DNA of 64,000 nt from Gibbsiella quercinecans (lineage in GTDB: Bacteria; Pseudomonadota; Gammaproteobacteria; Enterobacterales; Enterobacteriaceae). Shown here one piece after another: positions 42,050-50,621 of the stretch (positions within the stretch are counted from its first letter, which is position 1; every line of letters starts with the position of its first letter). Both the position numbers and the translations under genes were made by a program. The stretch lies in contig NZ_CP014136.1 in assembly GCF_002291425.1 (NCBI RefSeq), positions 4,712,001-4,776,000 on the forward strand, read 5' to 3'. The notes below the pieces were generated by a model, which worked only from the letters and a program-made list of their open reading frames with translations, ran no database searches and was not told the DNA's origin.

Positions 42050-42964
42050 CTACATGGGTGACTCATTTTTATTAAATGGCCAGCACTTTTCCGCGATCCG
42101 GACAATATTGCGCGCGGTTGGCGAAAGCTCGGTCCAGGAATGGAACAGCAAACCGAAGGTGCGTGGCATGGTCAGCTCCGGCAGGGGGATCTCTACCAAC
42201 GGAATGGCGGATTGCTTTTCCTGCAGGATGCGGCGCGAGACGAAACTCAGCAAGCGGGTTTGGCTAATCAATCGGGGTAGCACGGCAAGCGAATTGGCCT
42301 CGATCTGTACGCGCGGCGGCGGGCAGCCCAGGCTTTTTAAACGCTGCTCCAGCCATTGCCGGGTGGCAACCGTGCGCGAAGGCAACAACCAACCGTACTG
42401 CGCCAGCGTTTGCAGCTTGGGGCGCTGGCCCGCCAGCGGGTGATCGTGGCCTGCCACCACCACTACCGGTTCTTGTTGCAGCGGGCGCATGGTGAATTCA
42501 TCCCCCTGTTCGTTTTCCGGTAGAAACCCAATGACTAAATCCAACTGATTTTCCCGCAGCATCCCTTGCAGGAGATCGTTCATCCCCACCTTGAGCTCCA
42601 ACTGAACCGTGGGTGCCTGCGCCAGCAACTGGTTGGTCAGGCGCGGCAGCATAAATTCCGCCGCGGTGGCCGCCGCGCCGATGCGAACATAGCCGGCGGT
42701 GCCCTCGGCCAGCGCGGCGATCTCGCGCTGCGTCGTCTTATTAAGCTGGACTATTTTTTGAGCTCGCTCACAAAGTAGCAAACCCGCTTCCGTCAGTTTG
42801 ATGCCGCGGCCGGCTTTATAAAGCAGCCGCGCTGCGTAAATTTTCTCCAGCCGTTGGATGCATTTTGACAAGGCAGGCTGCGTGATCCCCAGGCTCAGCG
42901 CGGCTTTCCCCATATGGCCCGTTTCATAAATCGCCAGTAGATAGTGCAGGTCTTTGAGTTCCAT
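42050..42964 (-). CDS. LysR-family transcriptional regulator
   Basis: This encodes a 304-residue LysR regulator: N-terminal winged helix-turn-helix (MELKDLHYLLAIYETGHMGKAALSLGITQPALSKCIQRLE) and a type 2 periplasmic-binding-like effector domain from about residue 90 (YVRIGAAATAAEFMLPRLT, DLVIGFLPENEQ). The ATG at 42964 has GAGGGG upstream. It is divergently placed, 107 bp from a four-gene catabolic cluster, so it probably controls that cluster in response to its substrate or an intermediate. Effector unknown. Confidence 0.88.
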   Translation of the reverse strand: MELKDLHYLLAIYETGHMGKAALSLGITQPALSKCIQRLEKIYAARLLYKAGRGIKLTEAGLLLCERAQKIVQLNKTTQREIAALAEGTAGYVRIGAAATAAEFMLPRLTNQLLAQAPTVQLELKVGMNDLLQGMLRENQLDLVIGFLPENEQGDEFTMRPLQQEPVVVVAGHDHPLAGQRPKLQTLAQYGWLLPSRTVATRQWLEQRLKSLGCPPPRVQIEANSLAVLPRLISQTRLLSFVSRRILQEKQSAIPLVEIPLPELTMPRTFGLLFHSWTELSPTARNIVRIAEKCWPFNKNESPM

Positions 42965-43071
42965 CGATTCCCCTCGGGAATGAATTGATAAGTATCGGAC
43001 AATATTTTTTATTGATTCGCAGTGCCAATATGAACAGAAAATTAACAACGCGGCAACAAGTGGAGTAACAA

Positions 43072-44058
43072 ATGACGTTCAGATTTCTGATGACGGCCAC
43101 CACGCTCGGGGCTGAAGGCAAACGGCTCCTCGCGGAGGCCGGCTGTGAAGTGCACTACCTGCAACACAACGACGATCCGCAGGAAGTGGAACGGTTGATG
43201 GCGACCCATGCCTACGACGCGGTGATTTCCCGCACGGTAACGCTATCGGCGGCGGCGATAGCTGCTTGCCCATCGCTGCGGGTGATTTGCAAACACGGCG
43301 TAGGCGTGACGAACATCGATGTGCCCGCCGCCAGTACGCGTGGCATCCCGGTGCTGACGACGCCGGCCACTAATGCTCAGTCGGTGGCCGAACTGACCGT
43401 TGGCCTGTTGCTAAGCGCCGCCCGCCGCATCGCCTTTTTTCAGCATGAAATACGTTCCGGCCGCTGGACGCGCACCGGTGACGGTAAAGAACTGTTGGGC
43501 AGCACCCTGGGGCTGGTCGGGTTCGGTGAAATCGGCCGCCGGGTGGCGAAAATCGCGCAGGCCATCGGGATGACGGTGGTGTATTTCGATCCGGCGGTCA
43601 GTGCCGATGGCCCGCAGCAGGATATCGCCCGCATGCCGACGCTGGAGGCGCTGCTGCAACGCGCGGATGTGCTGAGTCTGCACTGCCCGGTGACGCCGCA
43701 TACGCGCAATTTACTCAATGCCGAAACGCTGGCGCTGTTGCCCAACGGCGCGATAGTCCTCAATACCTCGCGCGGTGAACTGATCGATGAAGCCGCGCTG
43801 GTGGCGGCGCTGCGCAGCGGCCGGGTTGCCGCCGCAGGCCTGGATACCTTTGCCGTGGAGCCGTTGCCGGCCGGCCATCCCTTTATGCAGTTGGACAACG
43901 TCGTGATGACGCCGCATGTCGGCGGCGCCACGCCGGCGGCGCTGGATGCGGTAGCCCGTTCCGCCGCACAGCAATGCCTGGATTACCTTCAGCACCACCG
44001 TATTAATGCGCGGGCGTGCGTCAACCCCGAAGTGCTCAAACAGGAGAACAACCAATGA
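43072..44058 (+). CDS. D-2-hydroxyacid dehydrogenase
   Basis: This encodes a 328-residue NAD(P)-dependent dehydrogenase of the phosphoglycerate dehydrogenase-like family. The dinucleotide fold is GLVGFGEIGRRVAKIAQAIG and the catalytic Arg, Glu and His are in NTSRGELID, TFAVEP and TPHVGG. It could reduce a 2-keto acid or oxidise a 2-hydroxyacid. It heads a cluster with an RraA-like aldolase and an MFS importer; the aldolase start overlaps its stop by 4 nt (ATGA), so the two are translationally coupled. Substrate unknown. Confidence 0.88.
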   Translation: MTFRFLMTATTLGAEGKRLLAEAGCEVHYLQHNDDPQEVERLMATHAYDAVISRTVTLSAAAIAACPSLRVICKHGVGVTNIDVPAASTRGIPVLTTPATNAQSVAELTVGLLLSAARRIAFFQHEIRSGRWTRTGDGKELLGSTLGLVGFGEIGRRVAKIAQAIGMTVVYFDPAVSADGPQQDIARMPTLEALLQRADVLSLHCPVTPHTRNLLNAETLALLPNGAIVLNTSRGELIDEAALVAALRSGRVAAAGLDTFAVEPLPAGHPFMQLDNVVMTPHVGGATPAALDAVARSAAQQCLDYLQHHRINARACVNPEVLKQENNQ

Positions 44059-44747
44059 CCACACGCAATAATTGGCCGGCCGGTTATTTTATCGGCCAGC
44101 GTGAACAACTGCCTTCCGCCGCTATTATCGCCGCCTACCGTCGGCTGCCGGTGCCGAATATCGGCGACTGTATGGGGCGCAGCGTCGCGGCGCGTGGCCT
44201 GCAACCCTACCACGGCGACCGCGAACTGGTGATGTGCGGCCCGGCGATCACGGTTAAAGTACGGCCGGGAGATAATTTGATGATCCATAAAGCGATTGAG
44301 ATGGCCCAGCCGGGCGATGTGATCGTGGTGGACGGCGCCGGCGATTTGACCCAGGCGCTGATTGGCGGCCTGATGCGCACTTCGGCCGTAGCCAAAGGCA
44401 TCGCCGGCTTTGTGATCGACGGCGCCATCCGCGATCTCAACGAATGGGCCGAGGGCGGCGTGGCGGTATTCGCCCGTGGCAATACGCTGCGCGGGCCAAG
44501 TAAAGACGGCCCAGGTGAAGTCAACGTGCCGGTATCCTGCGCCGGGTTGCTGGTGGCACCGGGGGATTTAGTGGTGGGCGACGCCGATGGCGTGGTGGCG
44601 ATCCCGTTGGCGGAGGTTGAAGCCCTGCTGCCGCAGGTTGAGGCGCATGCCCGGCGTGAGGAAAAAATCCGCGCCAACAATGCCGCCGGCACCACCGATC
44701 CCGAGCGTTTCAACGCGTTGCTGCGCGCCAAAGGATGCCCGGTCTAA
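44055..44747 (+). CDS. RraA-fold protein, probable hydroxyacid aldolase
   Basis: This encodes a 230-residue member of the RraA/HMG-CHA aldolase fold. The conserved substrate and metal segment GGLMRTSAVAKGIAGFVIDGAIRD keeps the Arg-Asp pair that true aldolases of this family use with a divalent metal, so catalytic pyruvate-releasing activity on a 4-hydroxy-2-oxo (or related) acid is plausible. The start overlaps the upstream dehydrogenase stop (ATGA) behind an AGGAG site. RNase E inhibition, the other known role of this fold, is less likely in this catabolic context. Confidence 0.82.
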   Translation: MTTRNNWPAGYFIGQREQLPSAAIIAAYRRLPVPNIGDCMGRSVAARGLQPYHGDRELVMCGPAITVKVRPGDNLMIHKAIEMAQPGDVIVVDGAGDLTQALIGGLMRTSAVAKGIAGFVIDGAIRDLNEWAEGGVAVFARGNTLRGPSKDGPGEVNVPVSCAGLLVAPGDLVVGDADGVVAIPLAEVEALLPQVEAHARREEKIRANNAAGTTDPERFNALLRAKGCPV

Positions 44748-44815
44748 ACCCGGCATAAGGAAACAGCTTCTGGCGTGAATTCAATAATTATAATGTGAAT
44801 TGGAAGGTACCCTAC

Positions 44816-46276
44816 ATGACGAAGCATTCCGCACTGACGTTCCTGCCGCCGCCGATGGCCTGGCATAACAATATGGCCGCGGAGGAACTGCAACACTTCG
44901 GCGCGCAACTTTCCGCCCGGCTCGATCGTTTGCCCGCCGCGCGGCCGGTATGGCTGGTTATCGCCGCGCTGGCCCTGGGCGGTTGGTTTGAGGTTTTTGA
45001 TGTTTTCCTCACCGCCTATATCGGCCCGGGCATGGTGAAAGAGGGCATTTTCACCCACGGCGGCCAGCATTTTTTTGATCTCGGCAGCCTGGGGGCCTTT
45101 GTCGCCGCGATGTTCTTTGGCGTTTTCATCGGCACCTTTCTGGTGGCTTCGGTTGCCGACCGGTTTGGCCGGCGCCGGATCTTCGTGGTGGCGCTGATGC
45201 TCTATGCGCTGGCCGGCGCCATCATGGCGTTCCAACACGATGCCGGCTGGATTGTCTTCTGGCGCATTATCACCGGCATCGGCGTTGGCGCGGAGCTGGT
45301 GACGATCGATGCCTATGTGTCTGAATTTATTCCCGCCCGCCTGCGTGGGCGCTCCTATGCCTTTGTGCAGGCGATTCAATACACCTCGATCCCGACCATC
45401 GCCTTTCTCTCCTGGCAACTGGTGCCTCTGGCGCCGATGGGGATCACCGGCTGGCGCTGGGTGGTGCTGTTTGGCTCGCTGGGGGCGATCGTCGTGTGGA
45501 TTATCCGCATCGGCCTGCCGGAAAGCCCACGCTGGCTGGTGCAGCAGGGGCGCTATCAGGAAGCCGAAGATATCGTGCGGCGCCTGGAGGCGCGCGTGAT
45601 CGTCAGCACCGGCAAACCGCTGCCGCCGGTTGCGGAAACCACCGTTGCTGTGCCGGCCGTGGCGGGGCCGGCGGTGGCCAACGAGATGTGGCGCCCACCG
45701 TACCGGCGGCGCACCATCATGCTGCTGGTGTTTAACTTTTTTCAATCCATCGGCTATTACGGTTTTGCCAGTTGGATCCCCACGCTGCTGGCGGCCAAAG
45801 GGGTTACCTTTACCCACAGCCTGTTCTATTCCTTCCTGATCGCTTTCGCCAGCCCGCTGGGCCCGCTGTTGGCGATGCTGTTTGCCGATCGTATCGAACG
45901 CAAATGGCTGGTCTCCGGCGCGGCGTTGGCGATGGCGTGCATCGGCACGCTGTTTTCCTGGCAGTCACAGCCGGTGATGCTGGTGGCGATGGGGCTGTTG
46001 CTCTCTTTAGCCAGCACCTGCATGACCTTTTCCTACCGCACCTATCAGGCGGAGCTATTCCCCACCCGGATCCGCGCCAAAGCCATCGGCCTGGTGTATT
46101 CCGTCAGCCGTATCAGCGCCATGTTCTCCGGCTTCACCATCGCCTATGTCTTGCATACCTTTGGCGTTAGCGCAGTGTTTGCCGTGATCTCCGCCGCGAT
46201 GGCGATTGTGGTGTTCACCATTGGCACCTTTGGGCCAAAAACGCTGGGGCGCCGCCTGGAAGATATTTCAGGCTAA
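44816..46276 (+). CDS. MFS transporter (sugar/acid symporter type)
   Basis: This encodes a 486-residue twelve-helix MFS protein of the sugar-porter/AAHS type. The first-half motif is DRFGRRRIFVVAL and the loop PARLRGRSYAF precedes helix 5; the central cytoplasmic loop (about residues 235-300) is long and Pro/Ala-rich. It should import the organic acid or sugar acid processed by the dehydrogenase and aldolase encoded upstream. The ATG at 44816 with GGAAGG is chosen; the in-frame start at 44795 lacks a site. Confidence 0.87.
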   Translation: MTKHSALTFLPPPMAWHNNMAAEELQHFGAQLSARLDRLPAARPVWLVIAALALGGWFEVFDVFLTAYIGPGMVKEGIFTHGGQHFFDLGSLGAFVAAMFFGVFIGTFLVASVADRFGRRRIFVVALMLYALAGAIMAFQHDAGWIVFWRIITGIGVGAELVTIDAYVSEFIPARLRGRSYAFVQAIQYTSIPTIAFLSWQLVPLAPMGITGWRWVVLFGSLGAIVVWIIRIGLPESPRWLVQQGRYQEAEDIVRRLEARVIVSTGKPLPPVAETTVAVPAVAGPAVANEMWRPPYRRRTIMLLVFNFFQSIGYYGFASWIPTLLAAKGVTFTHSLFYSFLIAFASPLGPLLAMLFADRIERKWLVSGAALAMACIGTLFSWQSQPVMLVAMGLLLSLASTCMTFSYRTYQAELFPTRIRAKAIGLVYSVSRISAMFSGFTIAYVLHTFGVSAVFAVISAAMAIVVFTIGTFGPKTLGRRLEDISG

Positions 46277-46316
46277 GGGTGCGGCGGATTATTCAATTTT
46301 GCAAAAAGGAGTGAAT

Positions 46317-47453
46317 ATGCAAGTAATCGCAAAAATTCAGCTGTTGGCGTTCGCCGGCCTGCTGACAGCGCAGGCGATGGCGCAGGATACCCTGCCACCG
46401 GTATTGCCGACGCAACTTGATCAGCGTTTGCAGCAGGCGGCCACTTCACCCCATGTATGGAACGGGGTGGTGGTTAGCCAGGACGGGCGTATTTTCGCTT
46501 CGCTCACGCAGTCTGAAGGGCCGGGATGGCAGTTGGTGGAGGTGGGGCAGAACGGCAAGTTGCAGCCTTATCCCGATGCCGCCTGGAACCAATGGCAACC
46601 CGGCAAGGCGCCGCAAAAACAGTTCCTGCACGTTAACGCGTTGCGTATCGGGCCAGACGGCAATTTATGGGCGATCGACGCCGGCAACAAGGGTATCGGT
46701 ACCGGCGACAAGGCGGTGCCAGGGGCCGGCAAACTGGTGAAAATCAGCCTGAGCAGCAATCAGGTGCTTGACGTCTACCCGATTGCGCCGCCGGTTCTCA
46801 AGACCAACAGCTATCTGGACGATCTGCGCTTTAACGGCAAATATGTCTATATCACCGATCCGGGCGCGGAAGGGCTGGTGGTGCTTAATCTGGAAACGCG
46901 CCAGGCGCGCCGAGTGCTCGAACGGCACCCATTATCCATCGATCATGCGCCGATTTATGCCGACGGTAAAAAACTGTACCTGCGCGATGGCCGGGAGAAA
47001 CGCGTCGGCCTGGATCAGTTGGAAGTCTCGCCAGACGGCAAATGGCTATACTACCAGGCGATCCCCGGGCCGCTGGCGCGCATCGCCACCCGTTATCTGG
47101 ATGATGAAACGCTGCCGGCGCAAGAGGTGAACAAGCACGCTGAAAAATGGCTGGATACCTGGAGCACCGGCGGCACGGCGATCGATGCGCAAGGCAATCT
47201 TTATGCATCGGACATTAACACCCGCAGCATTAAGCGGATCACGCCGGCGGGGCAGGTTAGCACGGTGATTCAGGATCCGCGGCTGATCTGGATTGATGCG
47301 ATGTGGATTAGCCACGGCGCCCTGTGGATGCCGTCGGCCCAAATCAACCGGACGCCGGCCACCACCGGCGGCAAACCTTCCACCGTGCAGTACCCGGTGA
47401 AGCTGTATAAGCTCGCTTTGCCGATTGCGCCATCACCCCGCGACCACGCCTGA
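46317..47453 (+). CDS. Periplasmic MRJP/SMP-30-like beta-propeller protein
   Basis: This encodes a 378-residue secreted protein: signal peptide to about residue 22 (LLTAQAMAQ), then a six-bladed propeller of the major royal jelly protein/dopachrome tautomerase-related type, with repeats such as GPDGNLWAIDAGNKG, YVYITDPGAEGLVVL and LYASDINTRSIKRI. Related propellers in bacteria act as lactonases. Its location at the end of the LysR-controlled acid cluster fits hydrolysis of a lactone in the periplasm before uptake. No catalytic residues can be assigned confidently. Confidence 0.78.
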   Translation: MQVIAKIQLLAFAGLLTAQAMAQDTLPPVLPTQLDQRLQQAATSPHVWNGVVVSQDGRIFASLTQSEGPGWQLVEVGQNGKLQPYPDAAWNQWQPGKAPQKQFLHVNALRIGPDGNLWAIDAGNKGIGTGDKAVPGAGKLVKISLSSNQVLDVYPIAPPVLKTNSYLDDLRFNGKYVYITDPGAEGLVVLNLETRQARRVLERHPLSIDHAPIYADGKKLYLRDGREKRVGLDQLEVSPDGKWLYYQAIPGPLARIATRYLDDETLPAQEVNKHAEKWLDTWSTGGTAIDAQGNLYASDINTRSIKRITPAGQVSTVIQDPRLIWIDAMWISHGALWMPSAQINRTPATTGGKPSTVQYPVKLYKLALPIAPSPRDHA

Positions 47454-47464
47454 CGACAGCGCCG

Positions 47465-47535
47465 GGGGCCAAAAGAGGCATGTTGTGCGCTTTGGCCCCT
47501 GGGATGGCCGGCTAACGCCAGGGGAACCCCTGGCG
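47465..47535 (+). terminator. Two consecutive hairpins after the propeller gene
   Basis: GGGGCCAAA / TTTGGCCCC (47465-47499) and CGCCAGGGG-AA-CCCCTGGCG (47516-47535) lie in series downstream of the stop at 47453. They insulate the cluster from the TetR operon. Neither is followed by a clear T-run. Confidence 0.55.
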
Positions 47536-47603
47536 CTGCCAGCGAAACTGTTGCCGCTCTCCCCTGAAGACTACACTTAACGTAGTCCATTTAATTATCT
47601 CAC

Positions 47604-47618
47604 TAGACGACCGGTCTA
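47604..47618 (+). promoter_or_regulatory. TetR-type operator upstream of the detoxification operon
   Basis: TAGAC-GACCG-GTCTA, a perfect 5-bp inverted repeat, lies 22 bp before the regulator start. It resembles the NemR palindrome TAGACC-N4-GGTCTA and probably binds the regulator encoded next to it. Confidence 0.7.
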
Positions 47619-47639
47619 TTTTTAACTATAGTGACCGCC

Positions 47640-48239
47640 ATGAACACGATAACCAAAACTAACAAGGGCGAACAAACCCGCCTGCATATCCTCGCTGCCG
47701 GGCAAACGCTGGTGCTGCAGAAAGGGTTTGTCGGCGTGGGGCTGAAAGAGATCCTGGCTGCCTGCGGCGTGCCGAAAGGCTCTTTCTACCACTACTTCCC
47801 CTCGAAAGAAGCGTTTGGCTGCGCACTGCTTCAGCAGTACGTCGATGCCTACGTGCAGCGCCTTGACGAGTTGCTGGCCGGGACGGAAGGCGGGCGCCAG
47901 CGCCTGATGCGTTACTGGCACGCATGGATTGACGATCCGCTGTTGGGGGGCTGGGCCGAAAGCTGCCTGGTGGTCAAACTGGCGGCGGAAGTGGCGGATT
48001 TGTCCGAAGACATGCGGCTGATTCTGTGTGACGGCGTGGCGTTGTTGACGGCGCGCATCGCTGAAATGGTCGCCGCCGGCCGCCGCGACGGCTCGTTGCC
48101 TGCCGGCGATGCGCCGCAGGTTGTGGCCCAGGCGTTGTATCAACTTTGGCTGGGGGCGGCGCTGCTGGCGAAGCTCACCCGTGATAAGGCGCCGTTGCGC
48201 CAGGCGTTAATGACCACTGAACGGCTGATCGCTCCCTAG
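47640..48239 (+). CDS. TetR/AcrR-family repressor (NemR-like)
   Basis: This encodes a 199-residue regulator. The N-terminal helix-turn-helix (LKEILAACGVPKGSFYHYFPSKEAFGCALL) matches the NemR pattern, and the sensor half keeps SCLVVKLAAEVADLSEDMR, including a Cys (Cys104-type) near the middle where NemR senses electrophiles. A GTG at 47631 is an alternative start. It is followed 44 nt later by a DJ-1 gene and then an aldehyde dehydrogenase gene, so it likely derepresses aldehyde/quinone detoxification. Confidence 0.85.
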   Translation: MNTITKTNKGEQTRLHILAAGQTLVLQKGFVGVGLKEILAACGVPKGSFYHYFPSKEAFGCALLQQYVDAYVQRLDELLAGTEGGRQRLMRYWHAWIDDPLLGGWAESCLVVKLAAEVADLSEDMRLILCDGVALLTARIAEMVAAGRRDGSLPAGDAPQVVAQALYQLWLGAALLAKLTRDKAPLRQALMTTERLIAP

Positions 48240-48283
48240 GGCGTTGGCCGTATTCAATTTCCACCGTATTACAGGAACCCGAT

Positions 48284-48961
48284 ATGAAAATTCTGATTGT
48301 ACTGACATCGCATGATGCACTGGGCAACACCGGCAAGAAAACCGGTTTTTGGCTGGAAGAGTTTGCCGCGCCTTACTATGTGTTTAAAGACGCCGGTGCG
48401 CAGCTGACGTTAGTTTCCCCGGCCGGCGGCCAGCCGCCGCTGGATCCGAAGAGCGATGAACCGGATGCCCAAACTGCGGCGACCGAGCGTTTCCGTAACG
48501 ATCCTGAAGCCCAGGCGGCGTTGGCCCATACCGGCAAGCTGGCCGAAGTGAACGCGGCTGATTTCGACGCCGTATTCTATCCGGGCGGCCACGGGCCGCT
48601 GTGGGATCTGGCCGAAGATCCGGCTTCCATCGCGCTGATCGAAGCCTTTGACCGCGCCAACAAGCCGTTTGGCCTGGTCTGCCATGCGCCGGGCGCGCTG
48701 CGCAACGTGCAGGCGGCCGATGGGCAACCGCTGGTCAAAGGCCGCAAGGTGACCGGTTTCTCTAACAGTGAAGAAGAGGCCGTGCAACTGACCGACGTCG
48801 TGCCGTTCCTGATTGAAGACGAATTTAAACGCCTGGGCGGCCATTATGAAAAAGGGCCAGACTGGCAGCCGCACATTGTGATTGACGGCCAATTGGTCAC
48901 CGGCCAAAACCCCGCCAGCTCTGAAGCCGTTGCTGAAGCCCTGCTGAAAAAGCTGGCTTAA
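48284..48961 (+). CDS. DJ-1/PfpI-family protein (glyoxalase III-like)
   Basis: This encodes a 225-residue DJ-1 superfamily protein. The nucleophile elbow is LVCHAPGAL with Cys133 and the family Glu lies upstream; PGGHGPLWDL is the substrate-side loop. Related HchA/GATase1-like enzymes detoxify methylglyoxal or other reactive carbonyls. An AGGAAC site precedes the ATG. Its position between a NemR-like regulator and an aldehyde dehydrogenase supports carbonyl detoxification. Confidence 0.85.
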   Translation: MKILIVLTSHDALGNTGKKTGFWLEEFAAPYYVFKDAGAQLTLVSPAGGQPPLDPKSDEPDAQTAATERFRNDPEAQAALAHTGKLAEVNAADFDAVFYPGGHGPLWDLAEDPASIALIEAFDRANKPFGLVCHAPGALRNVQAADGQPLVKGRKVTGFSNSEEEAVQLTDVVPFLIEDEFKRLGGHYEKGPDWQPHIVIDGQLVTGQNPASSEAVAEALLKKLA

Positions 48962-49081
48962 GCCCTGGGCGCTATCGGCGCGAATGATCTGCAACATGTT
49001 GTCGGGCGCGCGCATCGGCGCGTGCCTCATCGCCGCTGAGAGCCTATGGCATCAAGCTGGGATACTGACTCAGGAGTCACC

Positions 49082-50503
49082 ATGAATAATTCCGTTACGG
49101 CCCAAACGCTGGCCGCTACCGTCGCTGCCATGAAACAGGCGCACATACAGGCGGGGCCGGCCAGCGCCGAGCTGCGCCACGATCGTCTGGCGCGCGCGGC
49201 GCAGTTGCTGACCCAACATCATCAGGCGCTGGCGGCGGCGATCAGCGCTGATTACGGCCACCGCAGCACCTACCAGAGCCTGATGGCCGACGTAGCCTCT
49301 TCGGTGGCAGCACTGCGCTATGCGCAGGAAAACCTGGCGCAGTGGATGCAGCCGGAGCTGCAGGAAGCGCCGCAGCCGGGCATGCAGGCGCGCATACAGT
49401 ACCAGCCGCTCGGCGTGGTGGGCGTTATCAGCCCGTGGAACTTCCCGCTGAATCTGGCATTCAGCCCATTGGCCGGGATCCTGGCCGCCGGTAACCGCGC
49501 GTTGCTCAAACCTTCCGAACTGACCCCACGCACCGCGGAACTGCTGGCGGAACTGATCGGCCGCTATTTTGATCCACTGGAGTTGAGCACCGTGCTGGGC
49601 GATGCCGATGTCGGCGCCGCGTTCAGCGCCCAGGCCTTTGACCATCTGGTGTTCACCGGCAGCACCGGGGTGGGGCGCCATGTGATGCGCGCCGCCGCCG
49701 AGAACCTGGTGCCGGTCACGCTGGAGTTGGGCGGCAAGTCGCCGGTGCTGATTGATACCGACGCCGACGTGAAAACGGCCGCCGAACGGGTGTTGACGGT
49801 GAAAACCTTTAACGTCGGCCAGATCTGCATCTCGCCGGATTACGTGCTGCTGCCGGCGGCGGCGCGCGATACGTTTGTCGAGCACGCACGGGCGTTTATC
49901 GGCCGGGCATTCCCGACCATCCAAAATAACCCGGACTATACCGCCATCATTAACGATCGTCACTTCCAGCGCTTGCAGGAACTGCTGGCGGATGCCCGCG
50001 CCAAAGGCGCGACGCTGGTTGAACTGCAGCCGCAGGGCGAACCCAATGCCGATGCGGCAAGCCGCAAGCTGGCGCCGACGCTGGTGCTGGATGCTACCGA
50101 TGAGATGCGGGTGATGCAGGAAGAGATTTTCGGGCCGATACTGCCGATTAAAACCTACCACGATGCGCATGAAGCGCTGGATTACATCAATGCGCATCCG
50201 CGCCCGCTGGCCGCTTACTACTTTGGTGATGATGCCGCGCGCCAGCAAGCGTTTGCCGAACACACCACCTCCGGGGCGCTGGTGATTAACGATGTGATGA
50301 CCCACGCCACGGTTGAAACCCTGCCGTTCGGCGGCGTTGGCCCATCCGGCATTGGCGCTTATCACGGTATTCACGGCTTCCGCCGTTTCAGCCACGCCAA
50401 AGCGGTGGTGGTGCAAAGCCCGGGCGGGGAATCCAACCTGCGTATGCGCGCGCCTTATGCCGAAGGGTTGGCCCAGATTGAAGCCCTGTTGACCGGTAAG
50501 TAA
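49082..50503 (+). CDS. Coniferyl aldehyde dehydrogenase-type enzyme
   Basis: This encodes a 473-residue NAD(P)-dependent aldehyde dehydrogenase of the class 3/coniferyl aldehyde group. Key residues: the SPWNFPLNLAFSPLAGILAAGN cofactor loop, FTGSTGVGRHV, Glu in LELGGKSP, catalytic Cys249 in VGQICISPDY and EEIFGPILP. The ATG at 49082 with AGGAG is preferred; a start at 49046 lacks a site. It ends the TetR/DJ-1/ALDH operon and a strong terminator follows. It would oxidise aromatic (lignin-type) or other aldehydes to acids. Confidence 0.88.
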   Translation: MNNSVTAQTLAATVAAMKQAHIQAGPASAELRHDRLARAAQLLTQHHQALAAAISADYGHRSTYQSLMADVASSVAALRYAQENLAQWMQPELQEAPQPGMQARIQYQPLGVVGVISPWNFPLNLAFSPLAGILAAGNRALLKPSELTPRTAELLAELIGRYFDPLELSTVLGDADVGAAFSAQAFDHLVFTGSTGVGRHVMRAAAENLVPVTLELGGKSPVLIDTDADVKTAAERVLTVKTFNVGQICISPDYVLLPAAARDTFVEHARAFIGRAFPTIQNNPDYTAIINDRHFQRLQELLADARAKGATLVELQPQGEPNADAASRKLAPTLVLDATDEMRVMQEEIFGPILPIKTYHDAHEALDYINAHPRPLAAYYFGDDAARQQAFAEHTTSGALVINDVMTHATVETLPFGGVGPSGIGAYHGIHGFRRFSHAKAVVVQSPGGESNLRMRAPYAEGLAQIEALLTGK

Positions 50504-50515
50504 CCGCTAAGCACA

Positions 50516-50543
50516 CCCTATTCCCCGTGCCAGGGGAATAGGG
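50516..50543 (+). terminator. Hairpin after the aldehyde dehydrogenase gene
   Basis: A perfect 11-bp stem CCCTATTCCCC / GGGGAATAGGG with a 6-nt loop starts 13 nt after the stop. There is no strong T-run. Confidence 0.68.
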
Positions 50544-50621
50544 CAAATAGGCCCGCCGCATTGCAGGTGGCGGTGGCGTATTGCCTGCAACGCGAGCGAG
50601 CCGGCGGCTGGCCTGTACGGA

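Noticed and set aside
49070-50416. 448-codon minus-strand frame opposite the aldehyde dehydrogenase gene
   Set aside because: Gln/Arg/His-rich antisense shadow; the plus-strand enzyme is intact with its catalytic Cys and Glu.
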